A stretch of DNA of 64,000 bases from Nitrososphaerota archaeon (GTDB lineage Archaea > Thermoproteota > Nitrososphaeria > Conexivisphaerales > DTJL01): assembly GCA_021324115.1 (NCBI GenBank), contig JAJPJS010000002.1, positions 28,613-92,612 on the forward strand, read 5' to 3'. The notes beneath the pieces are model-generated. The model had not been told where the DNA came from. It saw nothing but the letters and a program-made list of their open reading frames with translations, and ran no database searches. Below, piece by piece: positions 29,062-40,063 of the stretch. Both the position numbers and the translations under genes were made by a program. How positions within the stretch are numbered: position 1 is the first letter of the stretch; every line of letters starts with the position of its first letter.

Positions 29062-31122
29062 ATGGAAGATGCTGGCGGAAACCGTATACTGGTCATTGCT
29101 GAAAAGCCAGATGCTGCTCATCATATTGCTACTGCGTTGGATAGTCGAAGCAAAGAAATCAAAACTTACTCGTGGAGATACTGGGTAGCAAATCGAAATG
29201 GCTTAGAGTATGTTGTCTGCCCGGCTTCGGGTCATTTATACGATATAGGCTCAAGAAAGGGCAGCAGCAGTATTTATCCTGTTTTTGATGTTTTTTGGAA
29301 AGAGTCAAAATCAAAGACTCAAAATCGAATATTTCGCTCACTTTCTAGAAGTGCGAACAAACTAATTGTGGCATGTGATTATGATATCGAAGGTGATACG
29401 ATTGGATATAATATCATCAAATATGCTTGCTTGGCTGACCCGAGTGCTGCATTTCGGGCAAAATTCTCTACTTTGACTTCAGATGATATTTTATCAGCTT
29501 TTGATTCTATCGACCAAACAGGGTCCTGGCCTCTGGCGATGGCAGGTAGAGCAAGGCATCTTGTTGATTTTATTTGGGGAGTTAATGCATCGAGAGCGTT
29601 ATCTTTGTCTGCTTCCCCAGGTCGTTACTCCAAATTGAGTCTTGGGCGAGTTCAAGGTCCAACTCTTAATTATATTTATGAGAGAAATAAGGAGAAAAAT
29701 CTCCATCTACCTATGCCTTACTGGAAGATATATTCTGCAGCCACTGTTGATGATCAACACCTACAGCTTGAATACGAAGAAGCGTGCAAAAGGAAGATGG
29801 AGGCGGAGGTAATCAAGAATGCTGTTGAGGACAAAAATGGAATCGTGGACAATGTAATCAAAAATAGGTTCGTCAGACTCCCTGCACCAGCCTTCAATCT
29901 GAGTGATTTACAAAATGAGGCATATGAGATTCTACATATGAATCCATCTACAACGCTGAAAATAGCTGAATCACTCTACTTGGATGCACTGATTTCATAC
30001 CCTAGAACTAATTCACAGAAGTTGCCTGCTTCAATAAACTTGAATCGTATTCTACGCGGTCTTTCTGCAAATCACAATTACGAGCCTTATATACAAAGTC
30101 TTATTGATAGGAAACCTGTTCAAGGGAAGCGCGACGATCCTGCCCATCCCGCAATATTTCCAACTGGTTTACAACCTGTAAATCTAGATCGAGAACGTCT
30201 TCGATTATATGATCTTATTGTAAGGAGATTTTTGGCATCTTTTTCGAAGCCATGTATCAAGGAAAGGATGCATATAGAGGTCATGAATGGACCGTATCGT
30301 TTCTTTGCAGATTTTGAAAGGGTAGTTTATTCAGGATTTTTGTATATATATAATTTCAGAAATGCGGCCGAAGCATGGCCTAAAGTTGAGCTCAAAAAGG
30401 GGTCTACAATCAAATTTGATTCTGTAAAAATCGATGAAGGTTATACTCAACCTCCACCATTCTACAATCCGGCTTCTCTATTATCAAAAATGGAAAAAGA
30501 TGAGATCGGCACAAAAGCCACGCGGTCAGATATTATTGATTTATTGTACAAAAGAAGATACATCGATGGTCAAACTATACATATAACCGATCTTGGAATG
30601 GGCATAATAGAAATTGCTAAACAGTCCTATCCCAAATTAATCTCAATTGAAACAACAAGAGAACTGGAAAGAGATCTTTCTGAAATTGAAAAAGATCCAA
30701 AGCGATACAATGATGTTGTTCTTCAATGTGCTTACAATGTATTGGATGCTCTTGAAACGTTTGAAATGAATAAAATGTCATCTGGGAATATTGAATTGAT
30801 GCAGCATACTTCTCTATTAACTAATAAGAATCTACTAGGAAAATGTCCAGTCTGCGGGACAGGTTCACTTATAATAATCAAGTCGCGTAAATCTGGTAAA
30901 AGGTTCGTGGGTTGTACTAATTATACGAAAGGTTGCCGTGCATCGGCGCCTCTTCCTCAACGAGGTTCGATCAATTACAAAGGAAATACGTGCAAAGAGT
31001 GTGGCTGGCCAATTGTGTTGGTTTTCTTCCCTCGAAGACGTTACCCATGGCGTATATGTATTAATATGAAATGTCCAAGAAAACTACAAAAAATGCGTTT
31101 AGAGACAAAACAAAAATCATAG
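29062..31122 (+). CDS. topA: type IA DNA topoisomerase
   Basis: Toprim (VIAEKPDAA, VACDYDIEGDTIGYNI), active-site region LISYPRTNS, GTKATRSDIIDLL, C-terminal zinc ribbons. Confidence 0.95.
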   Translation: MEDAGGNRILVIAEKPDAAHHIATALDSRSKEIKTYSWRYWVANRNGLEYVVCPASGHLYDIGSRKGSSSIYPVFDVFWKESKSKTQNRIFRSLSRSANKLIVACDYDIEGDTIGYNIIKYACLADPSAAFRAKFSTLTSDDILSAFDSIDQTGSWPLAMAGRARHLVDFIWGVNASRALSLSASPGRYSKLSLGRVQGPTLNYIYERNKEKNLHLPMPYWKIYSAATVDDQHLQLEYEEACKRKMEAEVIKNAVEDKNGIVDNVIKNRFVRLPAPAFNLSDLQNEAYEILHMNPSTTLKIAESLYLDALISYPRTNSQKLPASINLNRILRGLSANHNYEPYIQSLIDRKPVQGKRDDPAHPAIFPTGLQPVNLDRERLRLYDLIVRRFLASFSKPCIKERMHIEVMNGPYRFFADFERVVYSGFLYIYNFRNAAEAWPKVELKKGSTIKFDSVKIDEGYTQPPPFYNPASLLSKMEKDEIGTKATRSDIIDLLYKRRYIDGQTIHITDLGMGIIEIAKQSYPKLISIETTRELERDLSEIEKDPKRYNDVVLQCAYNVLDALETFEMNKMSSGNIELMQHTSLLTNKNLLGKCPVCGTGSLIIIKSRKSGKRFVGCTNYTKGCRASAPLPQRGSINYKGNTCKECGWPIVLVFFPRRRYPWRICINMKCPRKLQKMRLETKQKS

Positions 31123-32103
31123 GTTAAAGATGTAGATTGCGAAGATGGAAAAGAATATGATGCCTGAATATAGTATGTAAATTGGGACTTTTTGCATTCT
31201 CACGTACACAAGGAGTATGATAGATATTATGGTTGTAAATATAATGCTCATATCTGAGTATTGGTTGTTTATCCATTGAATGGAGAAAAGTCCAATAGCA
31301 GGATAGAATGTACTATAAAGTGCTTTTTCGCCTACTAACGAAGAAATAGATAGAGAATCCTCTCCTCTGAATGCCCAGATCATAGAGCTCAGTGTTTCTG
31401 GTATGGAAGTTGCCACGGGAACTATCAGTATTGACAATCCCAGTGCATTTATGCCCAAGCTAGCTGAAAGTGAAACTAACGAATTCACCATATAAGTGGA
31501 ACCGACATATAGTCCGACGATGATTGCTATAATCTGAACAAGTAAGGCAACTTTAGATGGCAAAGCTTTCCTGAATATCAATGAAGAATAAGTTGATCCT
31601 TCGAGCTGGGTGCGTTTCTTATACATGGTGAACACAAATAAAAAGTATGATGCCAAGAATATACAACCCAATATATACTGTAGTAATATGAAATTGATGA
31701 TGCTGGGTAGTAGCAAGAACGGAAATAAGATGGATATGAATACGTAAGGTATAGCTAGATTTTTGTCGACATGCATAGTAGTATATTTTCTATTGTGAGT
31801 TATGAATCCTAGAGCAACTGCAATACCAACCAAACCATATGATATGGTAGCTGTCATGAAAGGTTGTCCGAACAGTGTGCCGATTCCTATTTCATGTCCC
31901 TTCTCACCTTGTACTGCTAAGATTGATGTGAGAAAGACCACCAATTCTGGAAAGGACGTAAATAAGGGTGCTACAATCGATCCTACAAACGACCGGCCAA
32001 GATTTGTTTTGTTTTGAATGTGTTCTACCAGATTGGTGAGAAGAAATGACGCTGTAAAGGTTATGAGTATGCCAGCAACTAATTCAGCTAAATCGTAAAA
32101 CAA
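31117..32103 (-). CDS. sodium/calcium exchanger family membrane protein
   Basis: Two alpha-repeat-like regions (GSIVAPLFTSFPELVVFLTS; LIVPVATSIPETLSSMIW). Confidence 0.85.
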   Translation of the reverse strand: MFYDLAELVAGILITFTASFLLTNLVEHIQNKTNLGRSFVGSIVAPLFTSFPELVVFLTSILAVQGEKGHEIGIGTLFGQPFMTATISYGLVGIAVALGFITHNRKYTTMHVDKNLAIPYVFISILFPFLLLPSIINFILLQYILGCIFLASYFLFVFTMYKKRTQLEGSTYSSLIFRKALPSKVALLVQIIAIIVGLYVGSTYMVNSLVSLSASLGINALGLSILIVPVATSIPETLSSMIWAFRGEDSLSISSLVGEKALYSTFYPAIGLFSIQWINNQYSDMSIIFTTIISIILLVYVRMQKVPIYILYSGIIFFSIFAIYIFNL

Positions 32104-32145
32104 TTCAATGTCGCCATATAGACTTGTTTGGCAATATATTGATTC

Positions 32146-34506
32146 TCAATTTGTTATGTTATGCATCAATACAAGATCAGAACTAAAAGGTGCCAGCTCT
32201 GACGGAATATCGATTTTTATTGGGCTTTTCAAAGACAGGTTGTTTTGTTTCTTTTGATTCCAGACTTTTGAGTTAAAATTGATGAGGTTTTCTGTGAGTT
32301 TTGTATATTCAGATTTGAAGTTGAATGATGGCATTGATTCTATATGTATGCTTCTATTTCCATATAATGCCCTCCAGAAGTAGTCTGTAATGAAAGGTAC
32401 TAGTGGCGATAGTAAAATGAGTGTATTTTTGAATATGGTATGCAATCCATACCATGCTGCCTTTTGTTGTTGTTCTGATACATTTCCTGCGCCGTATGCC
32501 CGAGGTTTTACTAATTCCACATAATGATCTGCGAATATGTTCCACATAAAATTACGGAGCGATAATGCTGCCTTGTTTATGTTGTATTCTCCTATTGCAT
32601 CAATTACTTCAGATAATGTTCTAGTTAGCTCAGATAGAATCCACTCTTCACTGGCTGTTTCGCTCGCTTCCTCGACCACCGGAAATGATGATATTAGTCT
32701 ACCCAGATTCCAAAGTTTGGTTAAAAATTTTCCCGCCCCTTCAGCTCGTTGATTTGAGTACCTTATGTCTCCAGTTAATATGTTACCTTCCGTAAAGGCC
32801 CAGATTCTGAAGACTTCGGCTCCATACTTGTCTATAAGTTGACGTGGGTCGATCACATTCCCTAAACTTTTGCTCATCTTTTCTCCCTTTTCATCAACAA
32901 CATGAAAATTGATTAAAACATCTTTGAATGGTTGTTTTCCGAATAGAAGATAGGATTTAAGAATTGTAAAATACAACCAGCTTCTTACGATTTCCTTTCC
33001 TTGAGGTCGAAGCGAGCAGGGGAAGTTGCTTTTAAAAAACTCCCTATTCCATAAATATCCAAGAATGTACTGTTCACTACTGCTTGAATCAAACCAAGTA
33101 TCGAATATCCTAGTTTCTCCTTTAAATTTACTAGCACCGCATCTAGGGCAACTTTGTATAGGAGGTCTTTCTTTCCAAGGAATATAATATCTACCAGGTT
33201 CTGGAACTATCGTTTCTCCACAATTCTCACAATACCAAAGCGGGATTTCAGTACCATAGTACCTTCGACGAGAGATCACCCAGTCAACTGAGATGCTGTT
33301 GATCCAGTCTATCAGAAGTTTTTTGCTTTCGCTATCATAAAAGTTCATATCATTGATTAGTGACAGCAACTGATCTTTGTACTCAACTTGTTTCAAATAA
33401 ATTTCATTTGTCGGAATGAATTCTATTGGATTCTTGGATCTCCAGCATATAGGTTCGTCATGCGTAATATCTTCTTCTTTTATGAGGAGATTGTTTGCTT
33501 TCAGGTCCTTTATTATTTCTCTTCTTGCTTCTTTGATTGTCAAGCCTTCATATTTACCTGATCGAGAATTCATCCTGCCATTTTGATCGATGACATAGGT
33601 TGGTTGTATGTTTAACTCTCTTAAGATTCGTATGTCGGTGTAATCGCCAAAACTACAGATCATAACCAACCCTGTTCCAAATTCTTTATTTGCAGCTGTA
33701 TGTGCTCTTACTCTAACTTTGAAATTATACAGTGGGACTATGACTTCTTTCCCTTCTAGACGTTCATATCTTTCGTCATTTGGGTTATAAATGATCAGTT
33801 TGCAGGCAGCTAACAATTCAGGTCTGGTTGTGGCCACCGTAAGTTGTTCTCCATCATCAGTTCGAAATGTGATAAAGTTAAGATGCGTATTGGTTTGCTC
33901 ATATTCTACTTCAGCATCCGAGATCACTGTTTTACATACAGGGCAATAGTTGGATGTTCTTTCTGCCTCATATACAAGTCCCTTCTTATATAATTGTATG
34001 AATGTATCTTGGGTTAACCTGCGATATTCCGGGTCGTCTGTGCGATAACTTCCCCCAAGCTCGTAATTTAATCCCCAGCTATTGTAACTATGTCCCAATT
34101 CTTTCAATATATTAATTGAAGTGTCACCGGCTTTATCGAGCAACTCTTTTGCTCTGTCGATAAATTCCTGTCTACTGACATCAGATATTTTTATGTGATA
34201 TTCCTTTTCCACCTGAATTTCTATGGGAAGTCCATTCCGATCCATCCCCAACGGAAACAATACGTTAAAGCCAAGCAATCTTTTGTAGCGTGCTATCGCA
34301 TCCATCCACGTAAAGGTAAAGGCTTGGCCGATGTGAATAGGTGTGTTGACATAAGGTGGTGGTGTGTCTATCGAATAGATCGGCTTTTCAAGTGAATCAT
34401 TAAATGCATATAGCTTCTCCCTATCCCACAAAGACAGAATTTCCTTTTCTAACTTGGAAGACCAAACCTTTTCTTGAATCTTAGGAGTAAACGAAGGGGT
34501 TGACAT
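32146..34506 (-). CDS. valS: valine--tRNA ligase
   Basis: PPPYVNTPIHIGQ, GMDRNGLPIE, SRRRYYGTEIPLWYCENCG, EKMSKSLGN. Confidence 0.95.
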   Translation of the reverse strand: MSTPSFTPKIQEKVWSSKLEKEILSLWDREKLYAFNDSLEKPIYSIDTPPPYVNTPIHIGQAFTFTWMDAIARYKRLLGFNVLFPLGMDRNGLPIEIQVEKEYHIKISDVSRQEFIDRAKELLDKAGDTSINILKELGHSYNSWGLNYELGGSYRTDDPEYRRLTQDTFIQLYKKGLVYEAERTSNYCPVCKTVISDAEVEYEQTNTHLNFITFRTDDGEQLTVATTRPELLAACKLIIYNPNDERYERLEGKEVIVPLYNFKVRVRAHTAANKEFGTGLVMICSFGDYTDIRILRELNIQPTYVIDQNGRMNSRSGKYEGLTIKEARREIIKDLKANNLLIKEEDITHDEPICWRSKNPIEFIPTNEIYLKQVEYKDQLLSLINDMNFYDSESKKLLIDWINSISVDWVISRRRYYGTEIPLWYCENCGETIVPEPGRYYIPWKERPPIQSCPRCGASKFKGETRIFDTWFDSSSSEQYILGYLWNREFFKSNFPCSLRPQGKEIVRSWLYFTILKSYLLFGKQPFKDVLINFHVVDEKGEKMSKSLGNVIDPRQLIDKYGAEVFRIWAFTEGNILTGDIRYSNQRAEGAGKFLTKLWNLGRLISSFPVVEEASETASEEWILSELTRTLSEVIDAIGEYNINKAALSLRNFMWNIFADHYVELVKPRAYGAGNVSEQQQKAAWYGLHTIFKNTLILLSPLVPFITDYFWRALYGNRSIHIESMPSFNFKSEYTKLTENLINFNSKVWNQKKQNNLSLKSPIKIDIPSELAPFSSDLVLMHNITN

Positions 34507-34562
34507 TGACTTGCTAACCGCATTGTGCAGGAAATAGGAGAATTAAGTGTTTTAATCCGGTC

Positions 34563-35816
34563 TCAGCTTCTGAATCTCAGTATTGCACCTATCCCTCCAA
34601 AGCTCTTGAACATCTGACCATGTTCACTTTTACCAGAAACTATTTCGACTTTTGTTCCTACTACAGACGCTTTATCTGTTAGGTAATCTACAACGTCTTC
34701 TTCTTTCACATCCCAATCTTTTGAGTTACAGTTTGAGCATGGAGCGCTTAGTTGCTCTGCTTTTACTGCGAAGACATCAGTCTTCTTGATGAATTTTTCT
34801 ACAATATTACCGCATTTTCTACAGACGAAAGTCAAGTGTAGCATTCCAAGATCTTCAGAAATTATAATTGTATCGGCAGAGTTGTTGTTAATAGCATCAA
34901 TGACGTTCTGTAAACCGTATGTAGCTAACCCATAATCCTTAGATGCCTCACTGATGAATTTATCGATTAAATTGTCTTCCTGAACCAACCGTATGTCTTG
35001 AAGTGTAGAACCGGCCTTTTGTACGATTTCTCTTATTCCTTCTTCGCCGGTATATGAAGTATCAATTATGCTTACAATCGCCTTCTGTAAACGATAATCA
35101 AGGTAATTTCCTTTATAAAAGTCGTCCTTTGTAGGACCTGGTCCACCAAGCAATAATTTTTTTACATTTCTTTCTTCAATGAATGCCTTTTGTGCATGTT
35201 CGGCTACCCTAACAAAAAATCCATTGACTTCATTCTCGCGCAATCTTTCAAATCTTCGTGCAGATTGCCCTCCTTGTCTGTGCTTTCCTGCTATTCCGGA
35301 CGTAAGTATTTCTATAACTTGAAGATTGCTCCCGACCAATTCACCTAAAGCAGCTTCTGATGTATCAATGGAGATAATCCCAATAATTTCTTCTTCCTTG
35401 AGTGTTTCGCGTAATAAATCTAAATGAAAATGATCATCACATCGATATAGATATGTATTGATAGGTTTAGGAGGCATTATTTCATAGATTTGTATGGTTT
35501 CTGTGTTTGGACCAGATACAGGCAAGGCTCCGCAGAAGATTACAAGGCCGTTTTCTGGGGGATTTTTGTATAACTTTAACCTTTGTGTGACTCTCGTAAG
35601 TGCATCTAAAACGTGATTCCGAGTAGTATCGCTTTTGATGTTTGAAGCTGTTCCGGCTTCGTCTCTGAGGTTATTTATTACGTCGTATATCGGTTTCTTG
35701 GGAGGAATATAGAGTGAAATTAGTTCTGTACCTCTACCCTGCTTGCTTCCCAGGTCAGAGAGTAATCTACGAATCTTGTATGTTTGAATAGAATCGTATT
35801 TGGACATATTAATCAT
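34563..35816 (-). CDS. prf1: peptide chain release factor aRF1
   Basis: ISLYIPPKKPIYDV, NIKSDTTRNHVLDAL, TASNIKS-like stop-recognition motif, HRQGGQSARRFERLR (GGQ). Confidence 0.96.
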   Translation of the reverse strand: MINMSKYDSIQTYKIRRLLSDLGSKQGRGTELISLYIPPKKPIYDVINNLRDEAGTASNIKSDTTRNHVLDALTRVTQRLKLYKNPPENGLVIFCGALPVSGPNTETIQIYEIMPPKPINTYLYRCDDHFHLDLLRETLKEEEIIGIISIDTSEAALGELVGSNLQVIEILTSGIAGKHRQGGQSARRFERLRENEVNGFFVRVAEHAQKAFIEERNVKKLLLGGPGPTKDDFYKGNYLDYRLQKAIVSIIDTSYTGEEGIREIVQKAGSTLQDIRLVQEDNLIDKFISEASKDYGLATYGLQNVIDAINNNSADTIIISEDLGMLHLTFVCRKCGNIVEKFIKKTDVFAVKAEQLSAPCSNCNSKDWDVKEEDVVDYLTDKASVVGTKVEIVSGKSEHGQMFKSFGGIGAILRFRS

Positions 35817-35862
35817 GAACCCCTATCCTTTTATCGTTGTATTATGAAAGGTTGAAGAGCAA

Positions 35863-36543
35863 TTGAAGAGTATAGTAATTAAAATAAGCGGTTCTGTGTT
35901 CTATTGGAACAAGATTCAAGACTCTCTGCCGCCACTGCTCGATGTTATCAAGGGGTTTGTAGATAAACAATATGCTTCTTTCTGTTTAGTAACGGGAGGC
36001 GGGGAGCCTGCCAGACAGTATATCAGAGTTGGAAGAGCTTTTGGAGGAAATGAGGGTATTTTAGATGATTTAGGTCTTCGGGCTGCACAGTTGAATGCTG
36101 AACTTGTGATATCTTATCTTAAGTCTTATTCATACCCTGTTGTTCCGAAAACTGTAGATCAAGCAATTGAAACGTTTGTGCATAATAAGGTTACCGTAGT
36201 GGGAGGTTTTCATCCTGGACATAGTACTAACGCAGTAGCCGCACTTTTATCTGAAAGATTGAATGCTGATCTATTCATTAACATGACTGATGTAGATGGT
36301 GTTTATTCAAGTGATCCACACAAACACCCTGATGCGAAAAAGCTGTCTACGATATCTGTCAAACAACTTCGAAACTTGATTAAGCAAGGTAAAATGTTAG
36401 CTGGCTCGTACGAATTGATGGATATCGTTGCGATTAACATAATTGAAAGATCCAAAATAAACACGAGAATAATTGAGTGCAGTCCCTCAAGTTTGAATAA
36501 AGCCATTAAAGGTGAGCGTGTAGGTACAGAAATCATGGTGTGA
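35863..36543 (+). CDS. pyrH: uridylate kinase
   Basis: VIKISGSVFYW, VTGGGEPARQYI, FINMTDVDGVYSSDPHKHPDAK. Confidence 0.93.
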   Translation: MKSIVIKISGSVFYWNKIQDSLPPLLDVIKGFVDKQYASFCLVTGGGEPARQYIRVGRAFGGNEGILDDLGLRAAQLNAELVISYLKSYSYPVVPKTVDQAIETFVHNKVTVVGGFHPGHSTNAVAALLSERLNADLFINMTDVDGVYSSDPHKHPDAKKLSTISVKQLRNLIKQGKMLAGSYELMDIVAINIIERSKINTRIIECSPSSLNKAIKGERVGTEIMV

Positions 36544-36611
36544 TTTGTTATCCTACCTGTGTTCAAAGACTACTAGAAATCTAATATACTCACAATTGTG
36601 TTGATTTTGAT

Positions 36612-36732
36612 GCGGGGGTTCCCGAGCTAGGTCAAAGTTCGTTATGACGAACGATTAAAGGGGGCAGGCTACTGACCCAAACTCAAGATCTGCTGGTGTA
36701 GGCCTTCGTGGGTTCAACTCCCACCCCCCGCA
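36612..36732 (+). tRNA. tRNA-Leu(CAA) with D-loop intron (36636-36658) and 30/31 intron (36668-36680)
   Basis: Acceptor GCGGGGG/CCCCCGC; T-arm GTGGGTTCAACTCCCAC; mature D-loop GAGCTAGGTCAAA and loop CTCAAGA after removing the two inserts. Confidence 0.8.
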
Positions 36733-36766
36733 TATTCATTCTTTTGTAGGTTAGAAATGTAAGGTA

Positions 36767-37399
36767 TTAATTTTTGTTAAAGTAATTATGTATTTCTTCT
36801 GGGGTATCAAAATCCATTAATGATGTTAGCTGAGGATCTAAGTGCCTCAAATGTTCTGTTGATATGAAAAGGGGTTTTGGAGCAAGGGTAAGCAAGGAAC
36901 TAACTTGATAGAGGTTCTTGTTCCACATCATTTCGAGTATTGGTGTTAATTTCTGTCTATCATATGCGGCATGTATGATTTCTGGCTTTCCCGACTCCCA
37001 CATTGGAATAACAGATGAGAACGTAGGTAAGTAGTCTAGCATGTACCTTATGACGTTCAAATTGATTTCTGGAGAATCGGCTGTCGTGACAAAGATCTTT
37101 TCATGTTTTATTTTCATACACACAGAAAGCATTCCCAACAATGGCGTTCGTGGTGAAGAATGTATGTCTTTAATACAGTTCTTGAATCCTTCCAGGTGTT
37201 TATCATGTACAGAAATATAGATTGGCAAATTCAGTTGTTTTAGTCGATGAACAGTGTATCTTAACATTGGCATTCCTTTAAATTGAATATTAAGTTTATT
37301 TGTCCCCATTCGTGTTGATAGGCCACCTGCTAACACAACTATAGCTGCTTCCATGACTAAAATTTGGATATCCAAATAAATAAAGAGTCCTTGGAGCAC
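36767..37399 (-). CDS. MobA-like NTP transferase
   Basis: VVLAGGLSTRMGTNKLNIQFKGMPMLRY. Confidence 0.82.
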   Translation of the reverse strand: MLQGLFIYLDIQILVMEAAIVVLAGGLSTRMGTNKLNIQFKGMPMLRYTVHRLKQLNLPIYISVHDKHLEGFKNCIKDIHSSPRTPLLGMLSVCMKIKHEKIFVTTADSPEINLNVIRYMLDYLPTFSSVIPMWESGKPEIIHAAYDRQKLTPILEMMWNKNLYQVSSLLTLAPKPLFISTEHLRHLDPQLTSLMDFDTPEEIHNYFNKN

Positions 37400-38818
37400 A
37401 TGTGTTACAATTTGGATGTTAATGAAAAATCACGTTTGATAAGAAAAGTTTTGGACATGGGCTATCAAGTTGATCCTGGAGTGTTGAACTCCTTATGTTC
37501 TACACGTAGTTTTGATGAGGTTTTATCTATTTTAATTGGAATAATAAAGAATAAGAAATCGATTGGTGATAAAAATATGTATATCGTAGATAATGATGTA
37601 AATTATTTATTTTCAAGGGAAGACTTTAAGACATTGAAAGCAAGTGTATTAGAAGATCATTCAAAAATAATATTTGATGCGTCTTCCTCCATTACTACTT
37701 CTCATGAGTTTGGAAATTATTCAATGTACCTTAGAAGTCGGTTTGACAGATTAAATGCATTATTAAAGGAACACCTTGATTGGAAAGATATAATTCCTAT
37801 AAATCTGTTGGGTAGAAATATAAAAAAAGGTCACGATAAAAATAAAATTTCAGGTTTCGTATTTGATAAGAGAATTGCTAAAAAATCATCTTATCTTATT
37901 TTAGAGGATAGTACTAATCTGATAAAAATTATGGTGCCACCAAGTTTGATCAACAGATTAAGGGAAATTCTGCTTGATCAATATGTTATTGTTGAAGTTA
38001 TGTTCCGAGAGAATATTACTCAAGCTGTATCCATCAATCCACTCGATATCTCTTCAGAAAAAAGACATCGTTCTGTCGAAGATGTTAATGTTATTGTAAT
38101 ATCTAATTTACTTGTTGGAAGTCCGCAGTTTGATTTGAAAGGCTGGGACAATTTCGTTTCTTGGTTAAATGGGGACTTTGGTGAATTAAATATTGTGTCG
38201 CGAATAAAATACATGATAATAAATGGAGATTTGATTGATCCTAGCTTTTCGCAACAGCTGTCTATTGCTGATAAATACAAAATGTTATATGAATTGGTTG
38301 GTAAAATTCCCTCCAACATTAGAATCTTTTTGATACCAGGTGAATGTGATGCTACCCGTACTGCTCTCCCTCAACCTGCGGTTATTAGGTCATTTGCAAG
38401 ACACTTGTATAGTCTGAAGAATGTTGTTATGTTGGGAAACCCTTCAACAATATTGCTAGATGGTGTTTTTGTGTTGATGTACCATGGACAAAGTCTTGAT
38501 GATGTTAAACAACAGATAGAGACTGGTGGAAAAGAGAGACGGGTAACTGACATGATGGAATCTTTGCTGAAAGCAAGACATTTAGCTCCTTCTCTTGGAA
38601 TGAATACTTCGATCGCTCCGGATCAGGATGATAATCTCGTGATTCAACAAGTACCAGATTTGTTTATTTGCAGTCACCTAGGAGAATCCGATGTTAATTA
38701 TTACAAGGGAACCATGTTGTTAAGTTGTCCCAGTTGGACTAGTACCGGAATCGGCCTGGAGAAAAGTAGAGCTGCTGTTGTAAGCTTGAAGACGTTTGAT
38801 GTGATATGGCGTGGATAA
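37364..38818 (+). CDS. polB: DNA polymerase D small subunit (DP1)
   Basis: OB plus calcineurin-like domain (NGDLIDP, LIPGECDATRTALPQPA, YHGQSLDD). Confidence 0.92.
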   Translation: MDIQINKESLEHMCYNLDVNEKSRLIRKVLDMGYQVDPGVLNSLCSTRSFDEVLSILIGIIKNKKSIGDKNMYIVDNDVNYLFSREDFKTLKASVLEDHSKIIFDASSSITTSHEFGNYSMYLRSRFDRLNALLKEHLDWKDIIPINLLGRNIKKGHDKNKISGFVFDKRIAKKSSYLILEDSTNLIKIMVPPSLINRLREILLDQYVIVEVMFRENITQAVSINPLDISSEKRHRSVEDVNVIVISNLLVGSPQFDLKGWDNFVSWLNGDFGELNIVSRIKYMIINGDLIDPSFSQQLSIADKYKMLYELVGKIPSNIRIFLIPGECDATRTALPQPAVIRSFARHLYSLKNVVMLGNPSTILLDGVFVLMYHGQSLDDVKQQIETGGKERRVTDMMESLLKARHLAPSLGMNTSIAPDQDDNLVIQQVPDLFICSHLGESDVNYYKGTMLLSCPSWTSTGIGLEKSRAAVVSLKTFDVIWRG

Positions 38819-38827
38819 GTTAAAAAT

Positions 38828-40063
38828 TTAATTTATGATTTGACGGATTACGTTGTCTTCTTTCAAACCAGCGATAACGGTGTCAACCAATGCAATAAGA
38901 TGGATTTTTTTAGATCTACCTAAACGGCCTTGGCTGATGACCGGTGCTGATATAAGACCGAATGTATCTAATTCATTTAGGATAGAGCTTATTCTCCTTT
39001 GGGTAAGCTGTTCTATTCCCAAACGTTTACAGAATTGAGAATATTGTGAGTAAATTGAACCTGTTGATGGCCATTCGTTAGCTCTCGATATTGTGTAAAG
39101 TACAATCTTGGCGTGAAGAGGTAAAGATCTTGTCGCTTCGAATACTCTATCTTGTTCTATACTCTTTGTGGCTGATCTCACATGAACGTCTTCTATAATC
39201 GAGGCTCCTTCACGCTCAGCGAGTTCAGCTGCCACTCGTAGCAGGTCAACAGCACGACGTGCATCTCCATGCTCTGCACCTGCTAAGGCAGCACATAAAT
39301 TAATAGCAGATTGATTTATTGCATTTTCGTTAAACGCAAGTTTCGCCCTTTGAGTTAGGATTTGCTGTAATTCTTCTACCGTATATGGTGTAAAGACGAT
39401 TTCTTCTTCATTCAAAGAGCTTAAAGTTCTAGGGTCAAGTGCTTCTTTGAATTGAAGATCATTTGATATACCGATTAATGAAATGAAGGATGGTGCTGGT
39501 AGATTTTCGTTTGCGCGTGTTAACTCATATAGTATGTTAGCTTCGAAGTTACGAACCAAAAAATCTATTTCATCTATTGTAAACACAACCATGCGTTTTT
39601 TCTCTTTGATCGTCTGGAGAATTCTACTAAAAGCTTCACTTATTGATAAACCAGTAAAAGGAAGTTGAATGTTCAATGTTGATGCTAGCTCCACAAGAAT
39701 TCTGTATTCTGTTGAGGCATTACGTGCGTTAACATATGCAAAATCGAGTTGGTTTCCTACGTTGCTTGCTCGTTCTTGAAGTCTTTTAAGTACAAATTTG
39801 GTTACTACCGTCTTTCCAGTACCAGTTTTTCCGTAGAGCAGTATATTCGAAGGTTTATGGCCTATCAGGAGGGGAGCTGTAATTTGTGCAATAGATGTCA
39901 TTTGAGCATTCCTGAATTGAATGTTATCTGGAATATACTCATTTCTAAGTACATTGCGGTCTTTGAATATGTTGCTTTTGGATAACGTGTTATTGAATAT
40001 ACTATCTATAATATCATTATTTTGTTTTGCATTCAAGTCAGATCCCTCCCCCATAATTTCCAC
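38828..40063 (-). CDS. cdc6: Orc1/Cdc6 replication initiator
   Basis: Walker A LYGKTGTGKTVVTKF, Walker B FTIDEID, wHTH; start may be ATG at 40054. Confidence 0.95.
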   Translation of the reverse strand: MEIMGEGSDLNAKQNNDIIDSIFNNTLSKSNIFKDRNVLRNEYIPDNIQFRNAQMTSIAQITAPLLIGHKPSNILLYGKTGTGKTVVTKFVLKRLQERASNVGNQLDFAYVNARNASTEYRILVELASTLNIQLPFTGLSISEAFSRILQTIKEKKRMVVFTIDEIDFLVRNFEANILYELTRANENLPAPSFISLIGISNDLQFKEALDPRTLSSLNEEEIVFTPYTVEELQQILTQRAKLAFNENAINQSAINLCAALAGAEHGDARRAVDLLRVAAELAEREGASIIEDVHVRSATKSIEQDRVFEATRSLPLHAKIVLYTISRANEWPSTGSIYSQYSQFCKRLGIEQLTQRRISSILNELDTFGLISAPVISQGRLGRSKKIHLIALVDTVIAGLKEDNVIRQIIN

